A DNA stretch of 64,000 nucleotides from Amycolatopsis aidingensis (GTDB lineage: Bacteria; Actinomycetota; Actinomycetes; Mycobacteriales; Pseudonocardiaceae), in contig NZ_CP076538.1 of assembly GCF_018885265.1 (NCBI RefSeq), positions 2,268,001-2,332,000 on the forward strand, in the 5' to 3' direction. Shown piece after piece: positions 8,442 to 17,304 of the stretch; the stretch's first letter is position 1; every line of letters starts with the position of its first letter. Under the pieces are notes generated by a model that was not told where the DNA came from, made no database searches, and was given only the letters and a program-made list of their open reading frames with translations. The translations under genes and the position numbers were made by a program.

Positions 8442-8939
8442 TCAGGGCCCTTCCTTGCGCACCACAGTTTCCCGCTCGCCCGGCTTCCAGATCGTGACCT
8501 CCATCCCGCCGTCCCTGATCTCCACCGCGGAGGCGCCGGTCAACTCGGCCGCGTAGAAGGGGTCGAACTTCTGCCCGCGCAGGTCGAAACCGGTCTCCTC
8601 GAACAGTGCCGTGAGGAACCGCTGGTGCAGGGCCTCGTCCCGGACGTTGCGGACCCGGCCCCACAGCTTGGCGTCCCCCTCCTTGACCTCGGTGTCCTCG
8701 GTCGCGGTGTGCAGGCAGAACCGGGGGTCCCGCGCGAGGTCCCGGAATTTCGTCGTGCCCGGCATGCCGACGAGCCACAGCTCGTCCTCGAAGATCCGCG
8801 GCTCGAGCGGGCTGATCCGCGGAAAGCCGTCCGAACGGATGGTGGCCAGCATGCACAGGTTGCCGGTGGCGGTATGGCGGCGGGTGAAGATCTCGGCGAT
8901 CCGCGGGCTGCCGGCGACGAATTCGTTCCACGTGGTCAT
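8442..8939 (-). CDS. Pyridoxamine 5'-phosphate oxidase-like flavin-binding protein
   Basis: 165 residues from the ATG at 8939 (MTTWNEF). The split-barrel signature is seen in HTATGNLCMLATIRSDGFPR and LWLVGMPGTTKFRDLARDPR, and the end is a normal beta strand. Members bind FMN or F420 and reduce or oxidise small substrates. Its neighbour upstream on the same strand is a deazaflavin-type protein, so F420 is a plausible cofactor here too. The substrate is unknown. Confidence 0.82.
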   Translation of the reverse strand: MTTWNEFVAGSPRIAEIFTRRHTATGNLCMLATIRSDGFPRISPLEPRIFEDELWLVGMPGTTKFRDLARDPRFCLHTATEDTEVKEGDAKLWGRVRNVRDEALHQRFLTALFEETGFDLRGQKFDPFYAAELTGASAVEIRDGGMEVTIWKPGERETVVRKEGP

Positions 8940-8990
8940 GCCACCGACGCTAGGGCGCAACCCTGTCAGCCTGCGTCATGGTTTCTTCGC

Positions 8991-9386
8991 TCAGTCGGCG
9001 AGGTCCACGCGCAGGGTCAGCAGGTCGGTACCGACCGCCCGGACCGCGGCGCTGTTCATCCGGGGCAGGGCTTTGAGCCGCGCCCTTGCGTCGTCCTCGG
9101 GCACCAGGTGCGCGGTGCCGGAGTGCCATTTCCCGTTCAGCCGGAGCCGGACCCGCGGATCGGCCTGGATGTTGCGAACGTACTGCGACTTCTCGCCGTG
9201 CTCGGACACGAACCAGAACTCCCGTCCGGTCCGCCGCCCGCCGATCGGTGTCCGCCGGGGTTGCCCCGACTTCCGTCCGGTTGTCTCCAGCAGGGTCTGG
9301 CCCGGCAGTGCGCGGCTGATCGGGTTGGCGACCCGGCGCTGGAACGAGGTGACCACCCGGTGCTTGAGCTCGTGGTAGCGCGACAT
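8991..9386 (-). CDS. Deazaflavin(F420)-dependent nitroreductase-family protein (Ddn-like)
   Basis: 131 residues from the ATG at 9386, with AAGGA just upstream. It carries the Ddn-family core: LLETTGRKSGQPRRTPIGG, a WFVSEHGEKSQYVRNIQADP segment and LRLNGKWHSGTAHLV. Mycobacterial Ddn uses reduced F420 to reduce quinones and nitroimidazoles. It lies in the same direction as the split-barrel gene, with a 51-bp gap. A similar protein is encoded at 26245-26718. Confidence 0.87.
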   Translation of the reverse strand: MSRYHELKHRVVTSFQRRVANPISRALPGQTLLETTGRKSGQPRRTPIGGRRTGREFWFVSEHGEKSQYVRNIQADPRVRLRLNGKWHSGTAHLVPEDDARARLKALPRMNSAAVRAVGTDLLTLRVDLAD

Positions 9387-9483
9387 TCCTTGCTCCCGTC
9401 CGGTGCCTGGCTGATGCCGGCCATCATCCCCGGACCCGCGTGTCGACCTGGACGACCCCCGGCGAACCGGGTACGCACCTGGT

Positions 9484-10122
9484 GTGGAGATCCGGGCATA
9501 CACCGAGGCCGACCGAGCCGAGTTGCGCGCGCTGTTCGGCCGCGCTGGGGAGGGGGCGCCCACCGCCTCGCTGTGGGGGCATGTGGAGTCCGAGGCGGCC
9601 ATCTATCTCGACCCGTACCTGGACCGGGAACCGGAGTCGGTGTTGCTCGCCGTGGTCGACGGTGCGCTGGCCGGGTACCTGGTGGGTTGCCTGGACAGTT
9701 CCGGCTTTCCCAGCGAAAGCGCCCGGATGGAGCAGGCGATCAAGCGGTACCGGCTGATGTTGCGGCCCGCGACGATGGCGTTCTTCGCGCGTGCGCTCAC
9801 CGACATGGCCTGGGCCAGGCTGCGGCGCGAGCCCACTGCTGGGGAGTTGACGGACCAGCGGTGGCCCGCGCACCTGCACATCAACGTGGAGCCGATGGCG
9901 CGGGGCACCGGCGCCGCGGCCGGGCTGATGCACCGGTGGTTCGACCGGCTCAGGGAGAACGGATCGCCCGGCTGCCACCTGCAGACCCTGCGGGAGAACA
10001 CCCGGGCGGTGCGGTTCTTCGAACGTATGGGGTTCCACACGTACGGCCAGGACCCGCTGGTGCCCGGGCTCCGGCACCAGGGTGGGCGGCTGCACCAGCG
10101 GACGATGGTCTGGACCCCGTGA
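9484..10122 (+). CDS. GNAT acetyltransferase
   Basis: 212 residues from a GTG at 9484 (MEIRAYTEADRAELRALF). The acetyl-CoA site is HINVEPMARGTGAAAGLMHRW, followed by LQTLRENTRAVRFFERMGF, both typical of GNAT enzymes. A long insert of about 60 residues between the N-terminal strand and the CoA site recalls actinomycete GNATs related to O-GlcNAcase-like or mycothiol-type subgroups, but a specific match is not claimed. Divergent from the Ddn-like gene. Confidence 0.85.
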   Translation: MEIRAYTEADRAELRALFGRAGEGAPTASLWGHVESEAAIYLDPYLDREPESVLLAVVDGALAGYLVGCLDSSGFPSESARMEQAIKRYRLMLRPATMAFFARALTDMAWARLRREPTAGELTDQRWPAHLHINVEPMARGTGAAAGLMHRWFDRLRENGSPGCHLQTLRENTRAVRFFERMGFHTYGQDPLVPGLRHQGGRLHQRTMVWTP

Positions 10123-10149
10123 GGGCGCCGCGGCCGCCTTTACTTCGGG

Positions 10150-11019
10150 CTATCGGGTGAGAAGTTCCCGCAGCGCCCCGATCACCTCGCTCGGTGCCTC
10201 CTCGGCCATGAAGTGACCGCTGGAGACGGTGCGGTGGTGCAGGTCGGCCGCCCAGGACCGCCAGCGCGCGGCCGCGTCGTAGCCGAGCGCGGCTCCCCAG
10301 TCCTGCTGTAGCACGGTGACCGGCATCCGCAGCCGGTTGCCCGCATTCCGGTCGGCCGTGTCGTGTTCGACGTCCACGGTGGCCGAGGCCCGGTAGTCGG
10401 CCACGATGGAGGGCACGGCATCCCGGCAGGCCCGCAGGTAGGCGGCCCGCACTTCGGCCGGGATCGCCTCGGTGCCCTGTGCCCAGGCGTCCAGGAAGTG
10501 GCCGAAGAACGCATCCGGCTCGGCGCCGATCAGCCGTTCGGGCAGGCCGGGCGGCTGCGCCATCAGGTAGAGATGGAAGGCGACCGCGGCACCCGCGCCG
10601 TGCAGCACCTCCCACATGTCCAGGGTGGGCAGTACGTCCAGCGCGGCGAGGTGGGTGATCGCCCCGGGGTGGTCCAGCCCGGCGCGGATGGCCACCAGCG
10701 CGCCGCGATCGTGCCCGGCCAGCGCGAACCGCTCATGTCCGAACGCGCGGGCCAGCGCCAGGATGTCGGCGGCCATGGTGCGCTTGGCATAGCTGTCGCC
10801 GGTGTCTGCCGGTTTGTCGCTGCCGCCGTAGCCGCGCAGGTCGGGGCAGATCACGGTGTGATCGCCTGCGAGGTCCGGTGCCACGTGCCGCCACATCAGG
10901 TGGGTCTGCGGGAAGCCGTGCAGCAGCACGATCGGGCTGCCGGAGCCGCCGACGGCGGTCTCGATGGCGACGCCGTCGGCGACGGGCACCCGCTGGTAGT
11001 CGAATCCAGGGATCCGCAT
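10150..11019 (-). CDS. Alpha/beta hydrolase, haloacetate dehalogenase/epoxide hydrolase-like
   Basis: 289 residues from the ATG at 11019. The oxyanion motif is LLHGFPQTH, the next loop is CPDLRGYGGSDKP, the nucleophile elbow is AGHDRGALV with Asp104, and the catalytic His lies in SSGHFMAEE. An Asp nucleophile indicates dehalogenase or epoxide-hydrolase chemistry. Fluoroacetate dehalogenases have Arg right after the nucleophile and again three residues later. Only the first (Arg105) is present here, with Leu108 in the other place, so fluoroacetate is not assumed as substrate. Divergent from the SARP-type regulator. Confidence 0.88.
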   Translation of the reverse strand: MRIPGFDYQRVPVADGVAIETAVGGSGSPIVLLHGFPQTHLMWRHVAPDLAGDHTVICPDLRGYGGSDKPADTGDSYAKRTMAADILALARAFGHERFALAGHDRGALVAIRAGLDHPGAITHLAALDVLPTLDMWEVLHGAGAAVAFHLYLMAQPPGLPERLIGAEPDAFFGHFLDAWAQGTEAIPAEVRAAYLRACRDAVPSIVADYRASATVDVEHDTADRNAGNRLRMPVTVLQQDWGAALGYDAAARWRSWAADLHHRTVSSGHFMAEEAPSEVIGALRELLTR

Positions 11020-11164
11020 GCTTGGGTCCTTTCCGGTCGGTGCGGCACCCGCGGTTCCGGGTGCGGTGACCGCAGCCTCCGGCGTACCGATCAGCATCCG
11101 GTCAGCACCGGCTGAGCGGTGCGCGGACACTGGAGCCCGGTGCCGGAATGTGAGGAGGGAGTGC

Positions 11165-14100
11165 ATGAGCCCGTCCGTGCGGTTCGCGGTGCTTGGTCCG
11201 CTGGTGGCCGAGGGCGCACACGGGCCGGTGGACCTGAAAGGACCGCGGCACCGCGCGGTGCTGGCGCGGTTGCTGGTCGCCAGGGGCCGGGTCGTCCCGG
11301 TGGACTTGCTCATCGACGACCTGTGGGAGGTCCCGCCGGACGGGGCGGCCGGGGCGGTCCAGACTTTTGTGGCGGCGCTGCGCCGCGCGCTGGAGCCGGA
11401 GCGGGCGCCGCGGGCGCCCGCGCGCCTGCTGGTGACGGCGGCCTCCGGCTACGCGCTGCGGGCCGAACCGGACTCCGTTGACGCCTTCCGGTTCGAGGCT
11501 GCGGTGACCGCGGCCGGTGCGGCACTCGCGAGCAACCGGGCGGCCACCGCGCTGGCCACGATGGCGGAGGCGCTGGCCTGGTGGCGCGGGCCCGCCTACG
11601 CCGAGTTCGGCGAGTACGGGTGGGCCCGCGCGGAGGCTGCCCGCCTCGACGAGCTGCACCTGCTGGCCCAGGAGCGGCATGCGGAGGCGCTGGTGGCGCT
11701 GGACCGGGCCGCCGAGGCCGTGCCCGAGCTGGAGGCCCAGGTGGCGGGCCATCCCTGGCGCGAGGAAGCATGGCGGCTGCTGGCGCTGGCCCGGTACCGG
11801 TGCGGGCGGCAGGGTGACGCGCTGGACACCCTGCGCCGGGCGCGCCAGGTGCTGGCCGCCGAGCTCGGCCTCGATCCCGGCCCCGGCCTGCGCGCGCTGG
11901 AGTCCGACATCCTGGCGCAGGCCGCCCACCTGGCCGCCCCCGGCAGGCCTTCCGCCACGGAGGTGGCGGCTCCCGCGCCACCGCTGGTCGGCAGGGAGGA
12001 GGCCATGGCACGGGTGCGGGCGGCGGCCAGTGCCGCCCGCACCGGGCCGGGGCCGGTACTGGTGCTGGTCGCCGGGGAGGCGGGGGCAGGCAAGACCGCG
12101 CTCGCCGAGGCGGGCACCACGCTGCTTGCCGGGCAGGGCTGGACCACCGCATGGGGTGGCAATCCCGAGCACGAGGGGTTGCCTGCCGCATGGCCGTGGA
12201 CCCGGATCCTGGACACCCTCGCGGCGGGGCACGAGCCCGCACCCGCCGTGCCCGGTGTGTCCACTTCGGACCCGGCGGTGGCCCGGTTCCACTGGCACCG
12301 CGCGGTCGGCGACTACCTCACCGCCGTCGCCAGGCAGGCGCCGCTGCTGCTGGTGCTGGACGATCTGCACTGGGCGGGGGAGGAAACCCTGGCGCTGCTG
12401 GAATCGGTGGCCACCGAACCGGCCGTGCGACCGGTGCTGCTGATCGTCACCTATCGCACCACCGACGTGCCCGCGGCGCTGGCAGGCTTCCTCGGCCGCA
12501 TCGCCCGCACCGAGCCGTCCCGGATCTATCTCGGCGGGCTGCCGGAGTCCGCGATCCCCGAGCTGGTCCGCGCCGTGACCGGAAAGGCGGTGCAGGCCGC
12601 GCTGGCCGGGGTGATCCACCGGCGCAGCGGCGGCAACCCGTTCTTCGTCCGGGAACTCGCCCGGTTGCTGGACACCGAGGGAGCCGCCGGGCTGGACGCG
12701 GTGCCGCCGGGGGTGCGGGACGTCGTCCGGTACCGGCTGGCCTGCCTGCCGGACGTCGTGCGGGCGGTGCTGCACCAGGCGGCGGTGTTCGGCACCGAAC
12801 TCGATCTCGAACCGCTCACCGCCGTGGCGGGGGAGGCCGGGCAGGTGCTGGACGCCGTGGAGATCGCGACCCGCCGGGGTTTTCTCACCGAGTCCGCGCC
12901 GGGCCGGTTCCGGTTCGCGCACGCACTTGTGCGCGACACCCTGTACGAGGACATCTCCCGCTCGCGCCGGGCGGCCTGGCACGCTGCGGTGGCCGAGGTG
13001 CTGGAGCGGCTGCGCCCGGACGATGTGCAGGCACTGGCGCACCACTTCCTGCTCGCCGAGAGCCCGGCGACCGCGGACCGGGCCGCCCGGTACGCGCGAG
13101 CCGCTGCCGAGCAGGCCGAGCGGCGGTTCGCGGCGGCCGAGGCGGCCCGGTTGTGGCGGGCCGCGGCAGCCGCGCACGATCGCTCCGGCAGCCACGACAT
13201 CCGGGAACGGATCGAGCTGAGCATGGGCGTGGCACGGGCGCTGGCGGTGACCGGGGCGTTGGCGCAGGCGCGGCAGCACCGGGCCGAGGCGATCACGCTC
13301 GCCGCAACCCTCGACGACCCGGCACCGGCCGCCCGTGCGATCGGCGCCTTCGAGGTGCCCGCGCTGTGGACCGAGAACGACGACCAGCAGCTGGCCCACC
13401 GGGTGGTGCGGGTGGCCGAACGCACCCTGGACGGCCTACCACCGGACCGGGTGGCCGACCGTGCCCGGCTGCTCAGCACCATCGCGCTGGAGCTGCGTAA
13501 CACCGGAGGCGAACCCGCCCGCGCGGCGGCGCGGGAGGCCGAGGCCATCGCCCGCGCCGAGGACGAGCCCGCGCTGCTGGCGCTCGCGCTCAACGCTCGG
13601 TTCATACAGTCCTTCGAGCGCGCCGGGCTGGCGCCCGAGCGGGTGGAGCTCGGGGCGGAGCTGGTCGACCTTGCAGCCCGGCACGAACTGGTCACCTTCG
13701 AGGTGCTCGGCCACCTCGTGCTGGTGCAGGCCCATTCGGCACTCGCCGACTTCGCCGCGGCCGACCGGCACGCCGAGCTGGCCGACCGGCTGGGCGAGCG
13801 CTACCTGATCCCGCTGGTGCCGGTTTTCACCCGCTGGTACCGGGCGTTGCGCACCGCCGCCACCGGGCCGCGGGCCGAGGGTGAGGCGGCCTACCGGGCC
13901 GCCGCGGCCGGTCTCGCCGGAACCGGAATGTCCGGACTGGACAATGGAATCCTCCCGCTGGCGTTGCTGTGCAACCGGCTACAGCACGGCGATTCGTCCG
14001 ATGTGGACATATCGAGGGATTTCGGTGGTTACCAGGAGTGGTGTCGCCCCATCCTGCTGCGTGCCGCCGGCAGGCTGGACCGGGCGCAGGTGGCCGCCAT

Positions 14101-14434
14101 CCCGGAGTCGCCGCGGGATCTGCTCTACGAGGCCCGCACCTGTCTGCACGCGAGTGTCGCCGTCGAGTTCGCCGACCCTCCTGCCCTGGAACGCCTGTAC
14201 GCCGACCTGCGGCCGGCCGCGGCGGAACTCGCCGGGGCAGGCAGCGGGCTGCTCACCCTCCGCCCGGTGGCGCACTATCTCGGCGATCTCGCCGTGGCGC
14301 TCGGCCGCCGGAACCAGGCCGCCGAGCACTACGAGCAGGCGGCGGCCATCGCCACCGGGGCCGGGGCGGCACACTGGGCGCAGGCCGCCCGGGCGGCGAG
14401 GGCCTCGGCCGTGGCGGCGTCGGCAGGCAGGTAG
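11165..14434 (+). CDS. SARP-type regulator with BTAD, AAA ATPase and TPR-like domains
   Basis: 1089 residues; the ATG at 11165 follows AGGAGG (11153-11158). The N-terminal OmpR-like winged helix (FAVLGPLVAEG, RHRAVLARLLVARGRVV) and BTAD helices (to about residue 245) match SARP activators. A STAND-type ATPase follows with P-loop GEAGAGKTAL near residue 305 and Walker B LLLVLDDLHW near 395, then about 500 residues of helical repeats. Large SARPs of this kind activate secondary-metabolite or stress genes. No biosynthetic cluster is adjacent; the alpha/beta hydrolase is divergent. The last 106 bp overlap the convergent XRE gene. Confidence 0.92.
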   Translation: MSPSVRFAVLGPLVAEGAHGPVDLKGPRHRAVLARLLVARGRVVPVDLLIDDLWEVPPDGAAGAVQTFVAALRRALEPERAPRAPARLLVTAASGYALRAEPDSVDAFRFEAAVTAAGAALASNRAATALATMAEALAWWRGPAYAEFGEYGWARAEAARLDELHLLAQERHAEALVALDRAAEAVPELEAQVAGHPWREEAWRLLALARYRCGRQGDALDTLRRARQVLAAELGLDPGPGLRALESDILAQAAHLAAPGRPSATEVAAPAPPLVGREEAMARVRAAASAARTGPGPVLVLVAGEAGAGKTALAEAGTTLLAGQGWTTAWGGNPEHEGLPAAWPWTRILDTLAAGHEPAPAVPGVSTSDPAVARFHWHRAVGDYLTAVARQAPLLLVLDDLHWAGEETLALLESVATEPAVRPVLLIVTYRTTDVPAALAGFLGRIARTEPSRIYLGGLPESAIPELVRAVTGKAVQAALAGVIHRRSGGNPFFVRELARLLDTEGAAGLDAVPPGVRDVVRYRLACLPDVVRAVLHQAAVFGTELDLEPLTAVAGEAGQVLDAVEIATRRGFLTESAPGRFRFAHALVRDTLYEDISRSRRAAWHAAVAEVLERLRPDDVQALAHHFLLAESPATADRAARYARAAAEQAERRFAAAEAARLWRAAAAAHDRSGSHDIRERIELSMGVARALAVTGALAQARQHRAEAITLAATLDDPAPAARAIGAFEVPALWTENDDQQLAHRVVRVAERTLDGLPPDRVADRARLLSTIALELRNTGGEPARAAAREAEAIARAEDEPALLALALNARFIQSFERAGLAPERVELGAELVDLAARHELVTFEVLGHLVLVQAHSALADFAAADRHAELADRLGERYLIPLVPVFTRWYRALRTAATGPRAEGEAAYRAAAAGLAGTGMSGLDNGILPLALLCNRLQHGDSSDVDISRDFGGYQEWCRPILLRAAGRLDRAQVAAIPESPRDLLYEARTCLHASVAVEFADPPALERLYADLRPAAAELAGAGSGLLTLRPVAHYLGDLAVALGRRNQAAEHYEQAAAIATGAGAAHWAQAARAARASAVAASAGR

Positions 14435-15198
14435 GCCACGAGCCGATGTTCCTCGGTGCCGGGCAGGGGCAGGCTCTCGTAGGCCAGGTTCACCGTGCCG
14501 TATTCCGGGTGCCGCCAGCGCTCCACACCGGTCCAGGCGGGCAGTACGCCGGAGGTGGCGAACCGGCGGCCGAACTCGGTGCCCGCGATGATGGACAGTT
14601 CCTCGGCGAGCGCGGCGGCCGCGTGATAGCCGAGTTCGCCCGCCGCCCGCAGCGCCGCGGCACGGTCGTCGGCAACGCGGTCCCAGTCCGGGAAGGTCGC
14701 GCGTGCGTTCGGGTGGGTGAACACGAACCGCGCGAGGTTGGGCGGATCGCCCTCCAGCAGGCCGACCGGCTCCGCGAGCAGCCGAAACCCGGCGTTGCTC
14801 GCCAGCACGTCGCCCTGGGCGTCCACGACCAGCGCCGGGCCGGGCTCCAGCCGGTCCAGCAGCGCGCGCACGGTGGGCCGGGGTTGCGCCGACGCGGCGG
14901 CGGACTGCGCGCAGGCCCCGCCGCCGTGCGCCTTGACCAGCCGGTGCAGGTGCACCCGTTCCTCCGGGGAGAGGCCGAGGGCGTCGGCCAGGGCGCCGAC
15001 GACCTGGCCGGAAGGATGGCGGTCCCGGCCCCGTTCCAGGCGGGTCAGGTACTCCACGCTGATTCCGGCCAGCCCGGCCAGTTCCGACCGGCGCAGCCCG
15101 GGCGTGCGCCTGCGGGGACCGCTCGGCAAGCCGACCGCGGCCGGCGGGATCGCCTCCCGCCGGGCCCGCAGGAAACCGCCCAGCGCGTTGTCGACCAT
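14329..15198 (-). CDS. XRE/MmyB-like transcriptional regulator
   Basis: 289 residues from the ATG at 15198. The N-terminal HTH includes PGLRRSELAGLAGISVEYLTRLERG, and the rest is the MmyB-like ligand domain (DPPNLARFVFTHPNARATFPDW, WRHPEYGTVNLAYESLPLPG), which resembles a PAS fold and binds fatty-acid-like ligands in related proteins. MmyB-type regulators usually control a divergent oxidoreductase, here the F420-type enzyme and aldo-keto reductase. The final about 35 residues are Ala-rich and unusual for the family, and this tail is antisense to the end of the SARP gene. Confidence 0.88.
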   Translation of the reverse strand: MVDNALGGFLRARREAIPPAAVGLPSGPRRRTPGLRRSELAGLAGISVEYLTRLERGRDRHPSGQVVGALADALGLSPEERVHLHRLVKAHGGGACAQSAAASAQPRPTVRALLDRLEPGPALVVDAQGDVLASNAGFRLLAEPVGLLEGDPPNLARFVFTHPNARATFPDWDRVADDRAAALRAAGELGYHAAAALAEELSIIAGTEFGRRFATSGVLPAWTGVERWRHPEYGTVNLAYESLPLPGTEEHRLVAYLPADAATAEALAARAACAQCAAPAPVAMAAACS

Positions 15199-15248
15199 GG
15201 TCACCGATCCTAGCCGGGCCGGTCGGCAGAGGGGCCCTGTCACGGTCT

Positions 15249-15267
15249 CCCTCCGCCGGGCGGAGGG
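15249..15267. promoter_or_regulatory. Perfect 9-1-9 inverted repeat, probable XRE operator
   Basis: CCCTCCGCC (15249-15257), one base, GGCGGAGGG (15259-15267). The palindrome sits in the 85-bp gap between the divergent MmyB-like regulator (start 15198) and the F420-type gene (start 15284), 17 bp upstream of the latter. Its perfect symmetry and place make it the best candidate for the regulator's site. Although G+C-rich, it is unlikely to be a terminator because no gene ends here. Confidence 0.6.
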
Positions 15268-15283
15268 GGCGAGGCTGGGCGGT

Positions 15284-15730
15284 ATGAACGTGTTTACCGC
15301 AGCAGAACTCGAGTACCTGCGCGGCCAGCCGCTGGCCCGCCTCGCCACCGTCGGCGCGGACGGGAGGCCGCGGGTCAAGCCGGTCGGATTCCTGCTGGAC
15401 TCCGCCACCGGCGGCATTGTCATCGGCGGCTACGCCGGTACCGGGATGGCCACGAGCCGGAAGTTCCGCGATGTCCGTGCGACCGCCGAGGCCGCACTGG
15501 TGATCGACGACCTCGCCGCGATCGACCCGTGGACACCCCGCGGGGTGGAGATCCGTGGGCGCGCCGAGGCACACACCACCGGCGGCGCCGAGACGGGGGA
15601 GCGGCTCGGCGCCGCGTTTCCTTTCGATCCGGCGTGGATCCTGGTGCTGCCCTGCCGGATCGTTTCCTGGGGGCTGGAGGCCTCCGCCTTCGATGCCGTG
15701 GCCCGCGATGTGACCCCGGCGGTGGGCTGA
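15284..15730 (+). CDS. PPOX-class F420-dependent oxidoreductase
   Basis: 148 residues with the split-barrel pattern of actinobacterial F420-type PNPOx proteins: LRGQPLARLATVGADGRPRV, VIGGYAGTGMATSRKFRDV, AALVIDDLAAIDPWTPRGVE and ILVLPCRIVSWGLE. The ATG at 15284 fits the domain boundary. It is followed after 3 bp by an aldo-keto reductase, so the two are co-transcribed, and is divergent from an MmyB-like regulator. Its substrate is unknown; cofactor assignment is by family. Confidence 0.85.
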   Translation: MNVFTAAELEYLRGQPLARLATVGADGRPRVKPVGFLLDSATGGIVIGGYAGTGMATSRKFRDVRATAEAALVIDDLAAIDPWTPRGVEIRGRAEAHTTGGAETGERLGAAFPFDPAWILVLPCRIVSWGLEASAFDAVARDVTPAVG

Positions 15731-15733
15731 CCC

Positions 15734-16729
15734 ATGCGATACCGGCTTTTCGGTCCGACCGGGCTGCGGGTCTCGGAACTCGTGCTCGGCACGATGGCAC
15801 TGGACGACCCGCGGGAATGGCGGCGCATCCTGGACGCCTACGCCGACGCGGGCGGCAACGTACTGGACACGGCCTCGGCCTACGGTGAGGGGGAGAGCAC
15901 CCTCGGCACGATTCTCGGCAGGCGAGACCGTTTCGTGCTCGGCACCAAGTACACCTTGTCGCGGGATGCCAAGGATCCCAACGCGGCGGGGAACCATCGC
16001 AAGAATCTCGTGCTGTCGCTGGAACGCAGCCTGCGCAGGCTGCGCACCGACCACGTGGACATCTTCTGGGTGCACGTATGGGACCGGCACACCCCGATCG
16101 AGGAGACCATGCGCGCGCTGGACGACGTCGTGTGTGCAGGGAAGGTCCGGTACATCGGCATCTCCGACGCTCCGGCGTGGGTCGTGGCCAGGGCCAACAC
16201 CCTCGCGCAATGGCGCGACCGCACCCCGTTCGCCGGCCTGCAGGTGCCGTACAACCTGCTGAAGCGGGACGTGGAACGGGAACTGCTGCCGATGGCCGAG
16301 GCGTTCGGGCTGAGCGTGACCGCATGGGCACCACTGGCGGCAGGGGTGCTTTCCGGGGCCGCGGACGCACCGCCCGGTGCACCAGGCCCGACCCGGTTCG
16401 ATCCGGCGACGCTCACGGCGCGGGACCGAACGGCGGCCGCCGCGGTCCGTACCGTCGCCGATGAACTGGGCGTCCACCCTGCTCAGGTGGCGATCGCCTG
16501 GACCCGCAGTAAGTCTCCGGCGATCCTGCCGATCGTGGGCGTGCGCAATCTCGCTCAGCTCACCGTGAACCTGGGCGCCGTCGAGCTGACCCTGCCGGAG
16601 GAGGCGATCCGGCGGCTGGAAGCGGCTGCTCCGTTCGAACCGGGATTCCCCAGCGACTTCATCGCGCAGTGCGAGCCCGATCCGTTCGTGTTCGGGGAGG
16701 CCGCAACGCGGGTGGACGGGCGCCGGTAA
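15734..16729 (+). CDS. Aldo/keto reductase
   Basis: 331 residues with the AKR catalytic tetrad visible: Asp45 and Tyr50 in NVLDTASAYGEGES, Lys72 in LGTKYT and His114 in FWVHVWD. The C-terminal NADPH-binding segment includes LPIVGVRNLAQLTVNLGAV. It is a full-length (alpha/beta)8 barrel. The start lies 3 bp after the stop of the F420-type gene. Likely role: NADPH-dependent reduction of an aldehyde or ketone under control of the upstream MmyB-like regulator. Confidence 0.92.
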   Translation: MRYRLFGPTGLRVSELVLGTMALDDPREWRRILDAYADAGGNVLDTASAYGEGESTLGTILGRRDRFVLGTKYTLSRDAKDPNAAGNHRKNLVLSLERSLRRLRTDHVDIFWVHVWDRHTPIEETMRALDDVVCAGKVRYIGISDAPAWVVARANTLAQWRDRTPFAGLQVPYNLLKRDVERELLPMAEAFGLSVTAWAPLAAGVLSGAADAPPGAPGPTRFDPATLTARDRTAAAAVRTVADELGVHPAQVAIAWTRSKSPAILPIVGVRNLAQLTVNLGAVELTLPEEAIRRLEAAAPFEPGFPSDFIAQCEPDPFVFGEAATRVDGRR

Positions 16730-16752
16730 GCGGAAGCCGGGCCGCGGCGGGC

Positions 16753-17259
16753 CTACCGGTCGCGTAACCCGCGGGAAAGCGCGTCGACCAGGCGGAGTGC
16801 GCTGGGCAGGCGGTAGGGCCCGGCCATCTCTCGCACCAGGGCGGCCGCGTGCTCGGCGGGCATCCCGGCCGCCGTGATGTACAGCGGGCGGGTCGCCTGG
16901 CCGCGGCGTAGCTCCACGGCATGGGTCGCGGCCCGGAAGGCGGTCTTGGCCACCCCGATCACGGGTACGCCGAACTCGGCGTGCACATGGGCGCCCAGCC
17001 CAGGTCGGCCAGATGGGTCGAGATGGACGTAGCCGTCGACCAGGAGCAGGTCGAGGCGGCCCGCCTCGCCGAGGACGGCGCGCAAGGGCGGCAGCTCCCT
17101 GGCGTAGAACGCACCCGGCCGGTACGCCGCGACCTCGGTCAGGGTGGCGGTGCGTTCGGTCGTGACGGTGGTGAATGTGGGGTCGGCGGCGATCACCAGC
17201 GCCGCGGTAGCACCCCCGATGGCGGGGTAATGGACATCGACGGCCGCGTACCGTCCCAC
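16753..17259 (-). CDS. nfi: Endonuclease V
   Basis: 168 residues matching endonuclease V, which nicks DNA or RNA near deoxyinosine/inosine. Family motifs: AAVDVHY with the first metal-binding Asp, the PYxPG-like YRPGAFYARELPPL wedge region, LLLVDGYVHLDPSGRPGLGAHV with the second Asp, and VIGVAKTAF with the conserved Lys. It is shorter than the E. coli enzyme (about 220 residues) but of the compact bacterial type. It lies just downstream of the DUF222-HNH gene on the same strand with a 45-bp gap, so co-transcription is possible. Confidence 0.85.
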   Translation of the reverse strand: MGRYAAVDVHYPAIGGATAALVIAADPTFTTVTTERTATLTEVAAYRPGAFYARELPPLRAVLGEAGRLDLLLVDGYVHLDPSGRPGLGAHVHAEFGVPVIGVAKTAFRAATHAVELRRGQATRPLYITAAGMPAEHAAALVREMAGPYRLPSALRLVDALSRGLRDR

Positions 17260-17304
17260 GCTGTGGCCCCTTCCGTGTGGACATACTGCGATCCGCGCCG
17301 CCGA

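Noticed and set aside
10150..11019. Specific call as fluoroacetate dehalogenase
   Set aside because: The nucleophile Asp104 and Arg105 are present but the second substrate-binding Arg, three residues later, is Leu108; kept as a general Asp-nucleophile hydrolase.
11102..13399. 765-codon minus-strand ORF opposite the SARP gene
   Set aside because: Arg/Gly/Gln-rich mirror of the SARP reading frame; no start signal, no recognised motif.
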